Below, one piece after another: positions 9,861 to 19,341 of a stretch of 64,000 nucleotides of DNA. Origin of the DNA: Rhodoligotrophos appendicifer (GTDB lineage Bacteria; Pseudomonadota; Alphaproteobacteria; Rhizobiales; Im1). The first letter of the stretch is position 1. Each line of letters opens with the position of its first letter. The notes beneath the pieces are model-generated. The model was not told where the DNA came from. It did not search any database and worked only from the letters and a program-made list of their open reading frames with translations. The position numbers and the translations under genes are program-made. The stretch lies in NCBI RefSeq assembly GCF_007474605.1, contig NZ_VHKL01000007.1, positions 308,464 to 372,463 on the forward strand. The letters run 5' to 3'.

Positions 9861-11072
9861 TCAGCCCCTCGGCCGCTCAGCCTGCGGCGATAAGGGATTA
9901 TCGTTGTTGACTGCGGCCTTTATCCCATTTTGCAGCTTGTTCTGACCCGATGTGGCGACAAGTTCGCCTTCTTTGATGCCTTCCACGACCTGGATTCGAT
10001 CCCCAATCGTGGCACCCGTTTTCACTGTACGTCTCTCGACCAAATACACATTGGGTGATGTCGGAGCAGGCGCGACTGCTTCCTGCGCTTGGGCGCTATC
10101 GACAACGCCTGATTTTTTCTCGGAGATGGGTTCGCCGTTCTTCTCTTTGGCTGCACTTTCAGGAACCAGGACATAGATGGTGTCGCCATAGAGACTGTAA
10201 TTCACAGCCGTCCGGGGTACTGTCACAATGGTCTGCTCGTCGCCTGCGAGCACCGAAACATTGGCAAACATTCCGGGCACAAGAATCTTTTCGGGATTGG
10301 GTAGGCTCGCCCTAATCAACATGGTGCGCGTCTCAGCACTTACCCGGCTATCAATCGATTCAATCTGACCCGAGAACGTTCGGCTCGGAAATGCATCGAA
10401 GGTCACCTCGACTTCTTGACCAGGCTTAATGGCGGCAATGTCTTGCTCAGGAATGGGGAAGTCGACGTAAATCGGGTCAAGGGCATGCAAAGCGACAAAG
10501 GGCGTTCCAGGGCTCACATATTGACCAACGTCGACCAGCCGAAGGCCAAGGCGCCCCGAAAAAGGAGCTTTGATCAGCTTCTTGTCGATTGCGGCCTGGG
10601 TATGTTCGACATTGGCAGCGGCAGAATCGCGGGCCGCCAGAGCATCATCGAAGGCTGCCTTGGATGCAGTGCGGTTCAGGAACAGCTCGTTCTGGCGGTC
10701 AAAAGCAAATTGCGCCCCTTTAAGGCTGGCCAGGTTGTTCTTCAGATCCGCGCGCTCCAGGGAATCGTCGAGCTGCACAAGCGGTACTCCCTCCGCGACA
10801 TCCTCGCCTGAGTTGAAATTGATTGAGGTGATCCGGCCGCTAACCTCGGAGGCAACCTCAATGCCCTTGGCTGCGCGCGTAGATCCTATCGCCTGAACCC
10901 GAGAGCGCCAATTTTCGGAACGGGCCGCCTCCGCTGAAACCGTGACGGTCGGCCTCGGTGCCGCAGCGATGAACTGCTTCACCAAATTGGGCTCGAATAC
11001 CAGCTTGTAGTATCCAATGCCGCCCACTACAGCGACGACAAGGACGCTGACGATCAGAAAGCGTTTGATCAT
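9861..11072 (-). CDS. RND efflux periplasmic adaptor (membrane fusion protein)
   Basis: Start set at the ATG at 11072 (403 residues), giving an N-terminal membrane anchor MIKRFLIVSVLVVAVVGGIG. A GTG at 11207 in the same frame would add 45 residues before this anchor and is unlikely. Order of parts: lipoyl/barrel-sandwich half (GSTRAAKGIEVASEVSGRIT), an alpha-helical hairpin (DLKNNLASLKGAQFAFDRQN), the second lipoyl half (KAPFSGRLGLRLVDVGQYVS), then beta-barrel and membrane-proximal domains (VTVPRTAVNYSLYGD). It links the pump to the outer-membrane channel. It is the first gene of the two-gene unit. Confidence 0.93.
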   Translation of the reverse strand: MIKRFLIVSVLVVAVVGGIGYYKLVFEPNLVKQFIAAAPRPTVTVSAEAARSENWRSRVQAIGSTRAAKGIEVASEVSGRITSINFNSGEDVAEGVPLVQLDDSLERADLKNNLASLKGAQFAFDRQNELFLNRTASKAAFDDALAARDSAAANVEHTQAAIDKKLIKAPFSGRLGLRLVDVGQYVSPGTPFVALHALDPIYVDFPIPEQDIAAIKPGQEVEVTFDAFPSRTFSGQIESIDSRVSAETRTMLIRASLPNPEKILVPGMFANVSVLAGDEQTIVTVPRTAVNYSLYGDTIYVLVPESAAKEKNGEPISEKKSGVVDSAQAQEAVAPAPTSPNVYLVERRTVKTGATIGDRIQVVEGIKEGELVATSGQNKLQNGIKAAVNNDNPLSPQAERPRG

Positions 11073-11396
11073 GTTCTGTTCCGCAATGGCCCTATTGACG
11101 CGCCAGAAGACTCTCGACAGGAGCGGAGCGGTCTCGGATTGCCGCGCCACCTCTACCAGCGCCGGGAGGAAGGTCAAGCCACCCAGGATTGCAATTTTTG
11201 CTTGCACATATTAAAGCGCAGGCGGCGCCGCTAGCCCAACGAATATGTCTCGTCAGGGCTTATGAGGCATAGCTGAAGCAGAAAAATGGCAGACAATTTA
11301 ATTAGGGCAAGCCAAAGTCGTATGGGGCCATATGTCTTAAGGACCGTGGGAGGTGCGTCTCGCGGACAAGAGCTAGAGCGCGAGTACAGGGCAAGA
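11073..11396. other. Divergent intergenic region, efflux adaptor / ABC transporter
   Basis: 324 bp between two divergently transcribed units. Both neighbouring frames stay open for part of it (GTG at 11207 on minus, ATG at 11286 on plus), but neither extension carries conserved family sequence. I see no RNA gene and no clear palindromic operator. Promoters for both units must lie here. Confidence 0.5.
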
Positions 11397-12185
11397 ATGA
11401 ACGCAATTATCGAAGTGACTGACGTCACGAAGCGCTTTGCGAGTTTGGTCGCCGTGGATCACTGCACATTGCGGGTGGAGCAAGGGTCCATTACGGGTCT
11501 CATCGGTCCCAACGGTGCAGGAAAGTCCACACTGTTCAATATTATCGCGGGCGCTCTTGCACCCGAAAGCGGTACCGTCAAGCTCGCCGGACGTGATGTG
11601 ACGGGCTGGTCGCCGCATGATTTGTTCACTGCCGGTCTGGTTCGGACGTTTCAAATCCCTCACGAATTCTCACATATGACGACCTTCGAAAACCTGATGA
11701 TGGTGCCCTCCGGCCAAGCGGGGGAAAACCTGTGGTCGGCTTGGTTTCGGCCCGGAACAGTTCGTTACCAGGAGATGCAGAGCCGGAAGCGCGTGGAGGA
11801 GGTGCTCGCCTTTCTCAAGCTCGCACATGTGAAAAACGAGCTGGCGGGAAACCTCTCCGGTGGTCAAAAAAAGCTGCTCGAGCTTGGCCGGACCATGATG
11901 ACTGAGGCCCGCGTCGTCCTGCTGGACGAAATCGCCGCAGGTGTCAATCGAACGCTGCTCCAGGATCTTGCCGCCAATATTCAGAGACTTAATCGGGAGC
12001 TCGGCTACACCTTTCTTGTCATAGAGCACGACATGGACCTGATCGCTCGCCTATGCAATCCGGTGATTGTGATGGCGCAGGGAAGCGTAATGACCGAAGG
12101 CCCCATCGAACAAATCCAGGCCGATCCGCGTGTCATCGAAGCCTATTTCGGCGGCGCACCGAAGCGCGAGAGACATGTGGCATGA
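11397..12185 (+). CDS. ABC transporter ATP-binding protein, LivG type
   Basis: Start set at the ATG at 11397 (MNAIIEVTDVTKRF, 262 residues); an upstream ATG at 11286 would add 37 residues with no family similarity. Walker A GPNGAGKST, signature LSGGQKKLLELG, Walker B VVLLDEIAAGV and the switch His in IEHDMDL are all present. Ile replaces the common Pro after the catalytic Glu (DEI rather than DEP), which LivG-type ATPases usually tolerate. It is one of two ATPases of a branched-chain-amino-acid-type importer. Its stop overlaps the next start (ATGA at 12182), so the two ATPases are translationally coupled. Confidence 0.92.
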   Translation: MNAIIEVTDVTKRFASLVAVDHCTLRVEQGSITGLIGPNGAGKSTLFNIIAGALAPESGTVKLAGRDVTGWSPHDLFTAGLVRTFQIPHEFSHMTTFENLMMVPSGQAGENLWSAWFRPGTVRYQEMQSRKRVEEVLAFLKLAHVKNELAGNLSGGQKKLLELGRTMMTEARVVLLDEIAAGVNRTLLQDLAANIQRLNRELGYTFLVIEHDMDLIARLCNPVIVMAQGSVMTEGPIEQIQADPRVIEAYFGGAPKRERHVA

Positions 12186-12886
12186 GCCTGATTGAGGCGA
12201 CCGGTCTGCATGCCGGGTATGGCGGCATGAACATCCTCAACGGCGTGTCGATCGATATCGAAGCCCATGAGATTGGAGTCATCGTCGGCCCCAACGGTGC
12301 TGGAAAGTCGACGACATTGAAGGCCCTGTTCGGACTGCTTTCCGTCACCGAAGGGACAGTGCGGTTCAACGGGCGCGACATCACGAATGCCCAGGCAGAT
12401 CGTCTGGTGCCCTTGGGAATGTCTTACGTGCCGCAGGAGAACAACGTTTTCGTGACCCTCACCGTCGAGGAGAATCTCGAAATGGGCGCGTTCATCAGGC
12501 GCGATAAGTTCCGACACCTCATCGACTATGTGTATGAGATCTTCGAGCCGTTGAAGGCTAAACGCCGTCAGCCGGCTGGGGAGTTGTCTGGCGGTCAGCG
12601 TCAGATGGTGGCGATCGGTAGGGCGTTAATGACGGAGCCCAAGCTGCTGCTCCTTGATGAGCCGACGGCTGGCTTGTCGCCCCTCTACATGTCCGAGATC
12701 TTTGATCGGATCATTGCGATCAATGGTCAGGGGGTAGGCGTGCTCATGGTGGAGCAGAACGCCAAGCAAGCCCTCGCATTGGCGCATAAAGGGTTCGTGC
12801 TGGCGGGCGGCCAGAACCGTTTCACGGATACGGGGCCAAACCTGCTTTCCGATCCCGACGTCGCCAAAAGTTTTCTCGGAGGTTGA
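12182..12886 (+). CDS. ABC transporter ATP-binding protein, LivF type
   Basis: 234 residues from the ATG at 12182, which overlaps the previous stop. Walker A GPNGAGKSTT, signature LSGGQRQMVAIGRALM, Walker B LLLLDEPTAGLSP and VEQNAKQAL (switch region) are complete. LivF proteins pair with LivG to energise uptake of branched-chain amino acids, amides or related polar compounds. The permease genes follow after 34 bp on the same strand. Substrate is not predictable without the binding protein. Confidence 0.93.
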   Translation: MSLIEATGLHAGYGGMNILNGVSIDIEAHEIGVIVGPNGAGKSTTLKALFGLLSVTEGTVRFNGRDITNAQADRLVPLGMSYVPQENNVFVTLTVEENLEMGAFIRRDKFRHLIDYVYEIFEPLKAKRRQPAGELSGGQRQMVAIGRALMTEPKLLLLDEPTAGLSPLYMSEIFDRIIAINGQGVGVLMVEQNAKQALALAHKGFVLAGGQNRFTDTGPNLLSDPDVAKSFLGG

Positions 12887-12920
12887 TGATGAAATTGCGT
12901 CGACTTTTCCCACAACACAA

Positions 12921-13934
12921 GTGGCGGCAGCCGTGAACGAACTCGCATTCTTCATCAACAAGGTGCTGGTCGCGGGCACGATCATCGGGTCGATTTACGC
13001 ACTGGGAGCGATTGGCGTCACCCTGGTCTATTCAATTTTACGCTTTGCGCATTTCGCGCATGGCGACATGATGACCGCGGGGGCCTTTATCAGTTTCCTG
13101 GTCTCTCTGTTCCTCGCCACGGTCGGCTTTAATCCACCAGTGCTCGCAGTCTATCTTGCGCTGCCGATCGCCATGGTGGCCACGGCGGTGTTGGCTATCC
13201 TACTTGATCGCGGTTTCTATAAACCGCTACGAGATGCGGGTGCCAAGCCCGTGGTATTGGTGATGGCGTCCATCGGTGTAATGCTGATGATGCAGGGCCT
13301 CATCCGCGTCTTCGGTGGCACCCAGTCGCGCGACATGTACATTACCGGTCGAAAGGAGGTCTATCAGATTCCCCTCCCCCTGGGCCCCGGCCGCAACCTC
13401 ATCATTACCGAGCCTCAGCTCTTCCTGATCCTGTTCACCATTATCGCCGTGATCGCATTGCATCTGTTTCTGACCCGTGCGCGGCTCGGCAAAGCCATGC
13501 GTGCGATGTCCGATAATCTCATGTTGGCTAAGGTTTCCGGCATCGACACGGAGCGCGTGGTCTGGGCCACATGGGCGATCGGCGGCGGCCTTGCCGCTCT
13601 TGCCGGCACCATGCTGGCCCTGGACGTGACGCTCAAACCGGATTTGTCCTTCAACATTCTCCTGCCGATTTTCGCAGCAGCGATCGTTGGGGGCATTGGT
13701 CAACCCTATGGCGCAATCCTCGGAGGCTTCGTCGTCGGCTTTGCAGAGACCCTTGCAGTCTTCAACTGGGCAATCCTGCTGAGACCGTTCCGGGAGACCT
13801 GGATTGGCGCTCTGGACCTGCCGACGCAGATCGCGTTGGTGCCCACGGAGTACAAATTGATCGTGCCGTTCGTCATCCTCGTCATGATTCTGATCTCAAG
13901 GCCTACGGGAATCATGAAGGGGAGAGTGCTATGA
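12921..13934 (+). CDS. Branched-chain-type ABC transporter permease, LivH type
   Basis: 337 residues starting at a GTG (12921; another in-frame GTG at 12933 is equally possible, and neither has a clear ribosome site). About eight hydrophobic segments. The family pattern near the N-terminus, GSIYALGAIGVTLVYSILRF then AHGDMMTAGAF, matches LivH permeases. The later loop RAMSDNLMLAKVSGID is the EAA-like ATPase contact. It forms one half of the inner-membrane channel with the next gene, whose start overlaps its stop. Confidence 0.92.
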   Translation: MAAAVNELAFFINKVLVAGTIIGSIYALGAIGVTLVYSILRFAHFAHGDMMTAGAFISFLVSLFLATVGFNPPVLAVYLALPIAMVATAVLAILLDRGFYKPLRDAGAKPVVLVMASIGVMLMMQGLIRVFGGTQSRDMYITGRKEVYQIPLPLGPGRNLIITEPQLFLILFTIIAVIALHLFLTRARLGKAMRAMSDNLMLAKVSGIDTERVVWATWAIGGGLAALAGTMLALDVTLKPDLSFNILLPIFAAAIVGGIGQPYGAILGGFVVGFAETLAVFNWAILLRPFRETWIGALDLPTQIALVPTEYKLIVPFVILVMILISRPTGIMKGRVL

Positions 13935-15205
13935 GAATTATCCCCAGCGCCTCGCGAAATATCATTCTGTTGTCTCTGCTGGGATTGATGCTGGCGGGGG
14001 TCTGGATGGCGCTGGGCGTCGCCTTCACGCTTCGCATGTTGGTCGAGGCCAGTTGCTATGCGCTGTTGGCATTAGGCCTCACCATTCAGTGGGGCTATGC
14101 AGGACTCTTCAATGCGGGTGTGATGGGTTTCGTCGCGCTCGGTGGTTTTATGACCGTGTTCCTATCCTTTCCGCGCAACGAGGTCTTTTGGAACAGCGTT
14201 CTCGCGGGCAAGCTCGGCACGGTATTGCTCACGGCCATAGCGGGTGTCGTCCTCGTCTTTGCCGCGAGCAAGCTGCATCGGATCGGCGCCTCGAAAGGCT
14301 TTCGCACCTTCGTGACGCTGGTGGTCCTTGCCCTTGCCTATCTCGCTGTGATGCGGGGCTTGGAGCCAGTCATCGCCGACATCGAAGCGGGACCTGGGTG
14401 GATCGGCGGCTTCGGACTTCCGGTCGCTGTCGGCTGGATCGGGGGTGGGGCAGCAGCAGGGCTCGTGGGCTACTGGATCGGCAGGATCTGTCTGGGGCTA
14501 CGGACAGACTATCTCGCTATCGCAACCCTCGGGATTGCCGAAATCATCAAGTCCCTGCTGAAAAATTCGGATTGGCTGACCCGAGGCACGCTCACCGTCT
14601 CGCCGCTTCCGTGGCCAGTTCCGACCCCCAATGAAATCGGCTTCGTCAGCGCTCGAGCAGCCTATCTCTGCGTGACCGCGGCCATCCTCGTGGTGGTATT
14701 CGCCTTGCTGCAGCGCGCCTATCACGCGCCCTGGGGACGGATGATGCGGGCCATCCGGGATAATGAAAAGGCGGCCTCGGCGATGGGTAAGGACGTAGAC
14801 CGACGCCGTCTCCAGATCTTCACGCTCGGTTGCATCATCATGGGAGTGGGGGGAGCGGCCATGGCAAGCTTTGTCGGCATCTTCGATCCCGGGGGCTTCG
14901 TTCCCTTGAACCACACTTTCCTGATCTGGGTGATGGTCATTTTGGGCGGCGCCGGTAACAATTTCGGAGCGATCTTCGGTGCCTTGTTCGTTTACGTGAT
15001 CTGGATGATGTCGGAGCCGTTGGCGCTGTTTCTTTTCGGTCTCGCCAGAGATCTGGGCCATGACTGGTTTGGGTGGGTTGCGCCTTCAGATCTCGATTCA
15101 CGAGCGCTGCAAATGCGCGTCTTCGTGATTGGCCTAACCATCACGCTGGTCCTGCGCTTTGCCCCGAGAGGACTCATGCCGGAACCGGTGCGCCACGAAA
15201 GCTAA
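13931..15205 (+). CDS. Branched-chain-type ABC transporter permease, LivM type
   Basis: 424 residues from the ATG at 13931, overlapping the LivH stop by four bases (ATGA). Multiple membrane segments; the family pattern SCYALLALGLTIQWGYAGLF then NAGVMGFVALGGF is plain, and RAIRDNEKAASAMGKDVD is the ATPase-coupling loop. It is longer than many LivM proteins because of an extra hydrophobic stretch around residues 110-180. This is the last gene of the unit: the next gene, glmS, is convergent 39 bp away. No periplasmic binding protein is found beside the operon. Confidence 0.92.
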   Translation: MRIIPSASRNIILLSLLGLMLAGVWMALGVAFTLRMLVEASCYALLALGLTIQWGYAGLFNAGVMGFVALGGFMTVFLSFPRNEVFWNSVLAGKLGTVLLTAIAGVVLVFAASKLHRIGASKGFRTFVTLVVLALAYLAVMRGLEPVIADIEAGPGWIGGFGLPVAVGWIGGGAAAGLVGYWIGRICLGLRTDYLAIATLGIAEIIKSLLKNSDWLTRGTLTVSPLPWPVPTPNEIGFVSARAAYLCVTAAILVVVFALLQRAYHAPWGRMMRAIRDNEKAASAMGKDVDRRRLQIFTLGCIIMGVGGAAMASFVGIFDPGGFVPLNHTFLIWVMVILGGAGNNFGAIFGALFVYVIWMMSEPLALFLFGLARDLGHDWFGWVAPSDLDSRALQMRVFVIGLTITLVLRFAPRGLMPEPVRHES

Positions 15206-15244
15206 GCGAGGCAAGGTACGTCCGCCGGTCCCAATATCCGGCCG

Positions 15245-17071
15245 CTACTCCACGGTAACAGATTTGGCAAGGTTCCGCGGCTGATCCACATCAGTGCCCC
15301 TTTGCACAGCGGTATGATAGGCAAGGAGCTGTACAGGCAGTGTGTAGAGCAAAGGATTGATAAAAGGATTGGCCTTCGGGATCGTCAGGGTTTGGAAGGC
15401 AGCATGGCCGTTCGACTGGTGCCCGTCGGCATCGGTGATCAAAACGATCCGGCCTCCCCTAGCCGCGACCTCCTCCATGTTGGAAACGGTCTTGTCGAAC
15501 AGCTCGTCATTCGGCGCAATGACAATCACCGGAACCTGTTCGTCGATCAGTGCAATTGGCCCATGTTTCAGCTCACCCGCTGCATAGCCCTCGGCATGGA
15601 TGTAGGAAATCTCCTTCAGCTTCAACGCGCCTTCCATCGCAATGGGAAAGTTGATGCCTCGACCGAGAAAAAGCACATCGCGAGCGGTGACGATAGTCCG
15701 CGCAAGCGCCTCGATCTGGTCCTCCGCTTTCAGGATCTCCGCCATATGTCGCGGTACCTCGATCAGGGCGCCCACAAGCTCCTGTTCGCGCTCCTCCGAG
15801 ATCGTGCCGCGAGCGCGTGCCGCGGCAATGGCGAGACAGGCAAGCACAGTCAGCTGGCAGGTAAAGGCTTTCGTCGAGGCGACGCCGATCTCGGGACCAG
15901 CAAAAGTCGGGATAACGAAATCGGCCTCTCGAGCGATCGTTGATTCAAGCACATTGACCACGGCGGCAGTATGTTGGCCGTTCTGCTTACAATAACGCAG
16001 TGCGGCCAGCGTGTCGGCCGTTTCGCCGGACTGGGAGATGACGATGGACAACCCGTTCTTAGGAAGGGGAGCCTCCCGATAGCGAAACTCCGAGGCGACG
16101 TCGACTTCCACCGGCAAGCGTGCGATTTTCTCGAACCAGTATTTCGCCGCAAGCCCCGCATAATAGGCGGTGCCGCAAGCAGAAATGGTAACGCGATCGA
16201 GTTTGGCAAAGTCCAGCTTTATGGCTTCAGGAAGAGCCACCCGCTGCTGCGCGAGATCGATGTACTCAGCCAGCGTATGCCCGATCACCTCGGGCTGCTC
16301 GGCAATTTCTTTCGCCATGAAATGGCGATGATTGCCCTTGTCAACCAAGAGGCCCGTGCTCTGGGTCTGCTTGATGTCCCGAGTGACGCCGACGCCATGT
16401 TCATCGAAGATCTGCACAGATGCCCGCGTCAGCACAGCCCAGTCGCCGTCCTCCAAATAGGTCACGCGGTTGGTGAAAGGGGCGAGCGCCAGGGCGTCGG
16501 AGCCAAGATACATCTCTCCCTTACCATAGCCGATGGCAAGGGGACTGCCGCGACGAGCTCCGATCATCAGATCCTGTTCGCCCGCAAATAAGATAACGAA
16601 AGCGAAGGCACCACGGAGTCTCTTCAATGTCTCGTAGACCGCCTCTGCCGGTTTCACCCCCCGATCGAGAGCGCGCGAAATCATGTGCGCGACGACTTCC
16701 GTGTCGGTTTGAGTTGAGAAGACGACTCCTTCCGCCTCGAGCTCAGCCTTCAACTCCCGGAAATTCTCGATGATGCCGTTGTGAACAATGGCGACACGCC
16801 CGACGGTATGGGGATGCGCATTGGTCTCATTGGGGGCGCCATGGGTTGCCCAGCGGGTGTGGCCCATACCTGTCGTGCCGAACAGGGGCTCAGCGGAAAC
16901 CTTAGCCTGCAAATTGCGTAGCTTGCCCTCCGCGCGCTGGCGAAAAATGCCACCGTTTTCGAGCACGGCGATGCCGGCGGAATCATAGCCTCGATATTCG
17001 AGACGCTTCAGCGCATCGACCAGCAGCTGATTGACCGGATCACTACCGAGAATTCCGACGATTCCGCACAT
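15245..17071 (-). CDS. glmS: Glutamine-fructose-6-phosphate aminotransferase GlmS
   Basis: 608 residues if started at the ATG at 17071, which gives the required Met-Cys N-terminus (MCGIVGILG); the nucleophile Cys is exposed after Met removal. An ATG five codons upstream is in frame but would bury it. Residues 1-~240 are the glutaminase domain (RWATHGAPNETNAHPH). Two SIS isomerase domains follow, with ISQSGETADTLAAL and SYIHAEGYAAGELKHGP, ending PRNLAKSVTVE. It makes glucosamine-6-phosphate from fructose-6-phosphate and glutamine, the first step to UDP-GlcNAc for peptidoglycan and LPS. It follows glmU by 11 bp. I see no glmS ribozyme in that short gap. Confidence 0.97.
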   Translation of the reverse strand: MCGIVGILGSDPVNQLLVDALKRLEYRGYDSAGIAVLENGGIFRQRAEGKLRNLQAKVSAEPLFGTTGMGHTRWATHGAPNETNAHPHTVGRVAIVHNGIIENFRELKAELEAEGVVFSTQTDTEVVAHMISRALDRGVKPAEAVYETLKRLRGAFAFVILFAGEQDLMIGARRGSPLAIGYGKGEMYLGSDALALAPFTNRVTYLEDGDWAVLTRASVQIFDEHGVGVTRDIKQTQSTGLLVDKGNHRHFMAKEIAEQPEVIGHTLAEYIDLAQQRVALPEAIKLDFAKLDRVTISACGTAYYAGLAAKYWFEKIARLPVEVDVASEFRYREAPLPKNGLSIVISQSGETADTLAALRYCKQNGQHTAAVVNVLESTIAREADFVIPTFAGPEIGVASTKAFTCQLTVLACLAIAAARARGTISEEREQELVGALIEVPRHMAEILKAEDQIEALARTIVTARDVLFLGRGINFPIAMEGALKLKEISYIHAEGYAAGELKHGPIALIDEQVPVIVIAPNDELFDKTVSNMEEVAARGGRIVLITDADGHQSNGHAAFQTLTIPKANPFINPLLYTLPVQLLAYHTAVQRGTDVDQPRNLAKSVTVE

Positions 17072-17082
17072 CTTCAAAAGCC

Positions 17083-18456
17083 TCACTTCGCTGCTGGTTT
17101 CGCCGTCTTCGCCGATTTCTTCTTGTCACGGAATGCAGTGGCCCAGCCGAGTTTCGAAACCTGCCGGCCGCGGCCAAGCGCGAGAGCATTCGCCGGGACA
17201 TCCTCGGTAATGACGCTTCCAGTTCCCACATAGGCGCCATCGCCAATGCTCACCGGCGCCACCAAAGCCGAGTTTGAGCCGATAAACACGCCGGCGCCGA
17301 TCTCGGTGGTGAATTTATCGAACCCGTCATAATTGCAGGTAATCGTGCCAGCGCCGATGTTCGATCCCGCACCGATGCGGGTATCTCCCACATAGGTCAG
17401 ATGATTGATCTTGGCCCCTTGGGCGACGCGTGAATTTTTGATCTCGACGAAGTTTCCGACACGGGCCTTTTCTCCAAGATCCGTGCCTGGACGAAGCCGA
17501 GCGAACGGGCCAATGGCGGCCCCCTCCCCGACCACCGCACCCTCGATGTGAGAAAAGGAATGAATGACAGCTCGATCCCGCACTGTGACGCCGGGCCCGA
17601 AAACCACATGGGGCTCAACCAAGACATCCTGGCCGAGCTTGGTGTCCGTGCTAAAAAAAACTGTTTCCGGTGCCACCAGGGTTGCTCCCGCAATCATGGC
17701 TGCTTCCCGAAGACGAGCCTGGAGGATTGCTTCCGCGCGCGAAAGTTCAACGCGGTTGTTAATCCCCAGCACCTCCTCTTCAGCACAGATTTTTGCCTCC
17801 ACAGACCAGCCCAGCGAGACGGCGAGTCCCACAGCATCGGTCAGATAATACTCACCTTTTGCATTATTCGTGCCTATCTGCGGCAACAGAGTCCGTAGCG
17901 CATCAGAGTCGAAAGCCATCACTCCGGAATTGCAAAGGGAGATCTGTTTTTCCTCCGGACTCGCATCCTTGTCTTCACGAATCGCCAGCACACGGCCATC
18001 GCTGCCTTGGAGGATGCGACCATAGCCGGCCGGATCGATCGCCTCAAAGCCGAGAACGACGAGTTTGGCTCCCTCCCTGATGGACATAGCCAACTCGTTG
18101 ATCGTCTTGGCGCGGACCAGGGGAGTGTCACCAAACAGGACGATAACCGTGCCCTGCCCGTCACTCAAAGCGCTTAGTCCGATAGAAGCCGCATGAGCCG
18201 TTCCCAACCGATCGCACTGGACTGCAACCCGACACGGGACGCCCGCCAATCCAGCTTCTACAGCAACGTCATCCATCTCTGGTCCGACCACCAGCGCGGC
18301 CTGTGTCGCCCCGGCCGCAGCCACACTCGCCAAGACGTGCCCCACCAGGGGGCGACCAGCAATTCGGTGCATGACCTTCGGCAGGCCTGACCGCATTCGC
18401 GTACCCTTGCCGGCGGCGAGAACGATACAGGTGATGGGGAGCATAATGTGATCCAT
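17083..18456 (-). CDS. glmU: Bifunctional UDP-N-acetylglucosamine pyrophosphorylase / GlcN-1-P acetyltransferase GlmU
   Basis: Started at the ATG at 18456 (457 residues), close to the usual GlmU length; a longer frame from 18570 adds 38 residues without family similarity. The N-terminal pyrophosphorylase domain has LAAGKGTRMRS followed by LPKVMH. The C-terminal left-handed beta-helix acetyltransferase has FARLRPGTDLGEKARVGNFV, GAGTITCNYDG and GSNSALVAPVSIGDGAYVG. The C-terminal tail is Lys/Ala-rich. Together with GlmS it supplies UDP-GlcNAc; the two genes form one unit. Confidence 0.97.
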   Translation of the reverse strand: MDHIMLPITCIVLAAGKGTRMRSGLPKVMHRIAGRPLVGHVLASVAAAGATQAALVVGPEMDDVAVEAGLAGVPCRVAVQCDRLGTAHAASIGLSALSDGQGTVIVLFGDTPLVRAKTINELAMSIREGAKLVVLGFEAIDPAGYGRILQGSDGRVLAIREDKDASPEEKQISLCNSGVMAFDSDALRTLLPQIGTNNAKGEYYLTDAVGLAVSLGWSVEAKICAEEEVLGINNRVELSRAEAILQARLREAAMIAGATLVAPETVFFSTDTKLGQDVLVEPHVVFGPGVTVRDRAVIHSFSHIEGAVVGEGAAIGPFARLRPGTDLGEKARVGNFVEIKNSRVAQGAKINHLTYVGDTRIGAGSNIGAGTITCNYDGFDKFTTEIGAGVFIGSNSALVAPVSIGDGAYVGTGSVITEDVPANALALGRGRQVSKLGWATAFRDKKKSAKTAKPAAK

Positions 18457-18639
18457 TCTGGAGAATTTGCTCCCTATACCATCCTCGCCCCATCTCGGGA
18501 AAGCACCCATGCCCAGATGCTCCGGATCGCGCGTCACGAGATTTTTTCGGGAGCGCTGCGAGTTTTCCACATTTATACAACTTTTACGTGTATTAAGTCA
18601 TGGAAGGCATTCTGAACACGCAAAATTACAGCCAAGTTG

Positions 18640-19248
18640 ATGTGGAACAGGCAGACGAAGATCACCGAAGCCAAGAACAAATCACAGCCGACCGCCATGC
18701 ATCTCAAGCTCATTGGCACGATTGGATTGATAGCTGTGCTCGGGCAGATTCTTGCTGGCTTTGATCCCCTGAGCATTGACAACGCGTCGGCCACTCAAAC
18801 GGAAACCCGTCAGATTATGGCAGATCCTCGCCTAAAGAAGCAGTCATTTCTTGGCGCATCGAAGCGGCTGAAGACTGAAACAAATCTGCCGCCCGCTTCG
18901 CACAAGACGATGGAGGCGGCCAAATCGGATCTGCTGATTCCCTCTTTCGGTGTCACATTAGGCCTCGTGAACTCGGAACAGGACGGCATCGAACTATGGC
19001 GACGGTCGCTGGACCGCGTCGATGGGTTTCGATCGGCCTTGCGGCTACGGCTCTACGAAGTTGCCAGAGCCGGCGACCGAACCGTGCTCGGTGTGGTCGT
19101 CGGTCCCTTTGATTCGGCCTCTCTGGCCGAGCGACTTTGCGCAAGTCTTTCGCTGAGAGAGATCAAATGCGGTGTGTCGGAATTCAGAGGCTTCACACCT
19201 CGAGCTGCGATTGGACCACCAATAGGAGCGGGTCCGGGTGGTCGATGA
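18640..19248 (+). CDS. SPOR-domain membrane protein
   Basis: About 202 residues. The start is uncertain: ATG at 18640 or ATG at 18697, neither with a strong ribosome site. A single membrane segment near the N-terminus (LKLIGTIGLIAVLGQILAGF) is followed by a linker and a C-terminal SPOR-like module at ~residues 100-185: FGVTLGLVNSEQDGIELWRR, then VVVGPFDSASLAERLCASLS and IKCGVSEFRGF. SPOR domains bind denuded peptidoglycan at division sites. Divergent from glmU, which also feeds the cell wall. The family call is by pattern, not alignment. Confidence 0.65.
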   Translation: MWNRQTKITEAKNKSQPTAMHLKLIGTIGLIAVLGQILAGFDPLSIDNASATQTETRQIMADPRLKKQSFLGASKRLKTETNLPPASHKTMEAAKSDLLIPSFGVTLGLVNSEQDGIELWRRSLDRVDGFRSALRLRLYEVARAGDRTVLGVVVGPFDSASLAERLCASLSLREIKCGVSEFRGFTPRAAIGPPIGAGPGGR

Positions 19249-19290
19249 CGCAAGACGTGAGGCGAGTTGGGTCCGCTCCTGTGTTTATAC

Positions 19291-19318
19291 TTGACAATCA
19301 TCGTCGTAAAATGATGCA
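19291..19318 (+). promoter_or_regulatory. Probable promoter of tRNA-Lys
   Basis: A consensus -35 TTGACA at 19291-19296 is followed after 16 bp by a weak -10 (GATGCA), 24 bp before the tRNA. Confidence 0.4.
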
Positions 19319-19341
19319 AGTGCCCAACCCGCCATGGCAAC

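Noticed and set aside
11073..11207. Longer adaptor protein starting at GTG 11207
   Set aside because: Adds residues before the membrane anchor; the ATG at 11072 gives the usual adaptor N-terminus.
13227..13703. Long minus-strand frames inside livH and livM (also 14498-15061)
   Set aside because: Antisense shadows of clear permease genes in GC-rich coding sequence, with composition-driven His/Asp/Gly-rich translations.
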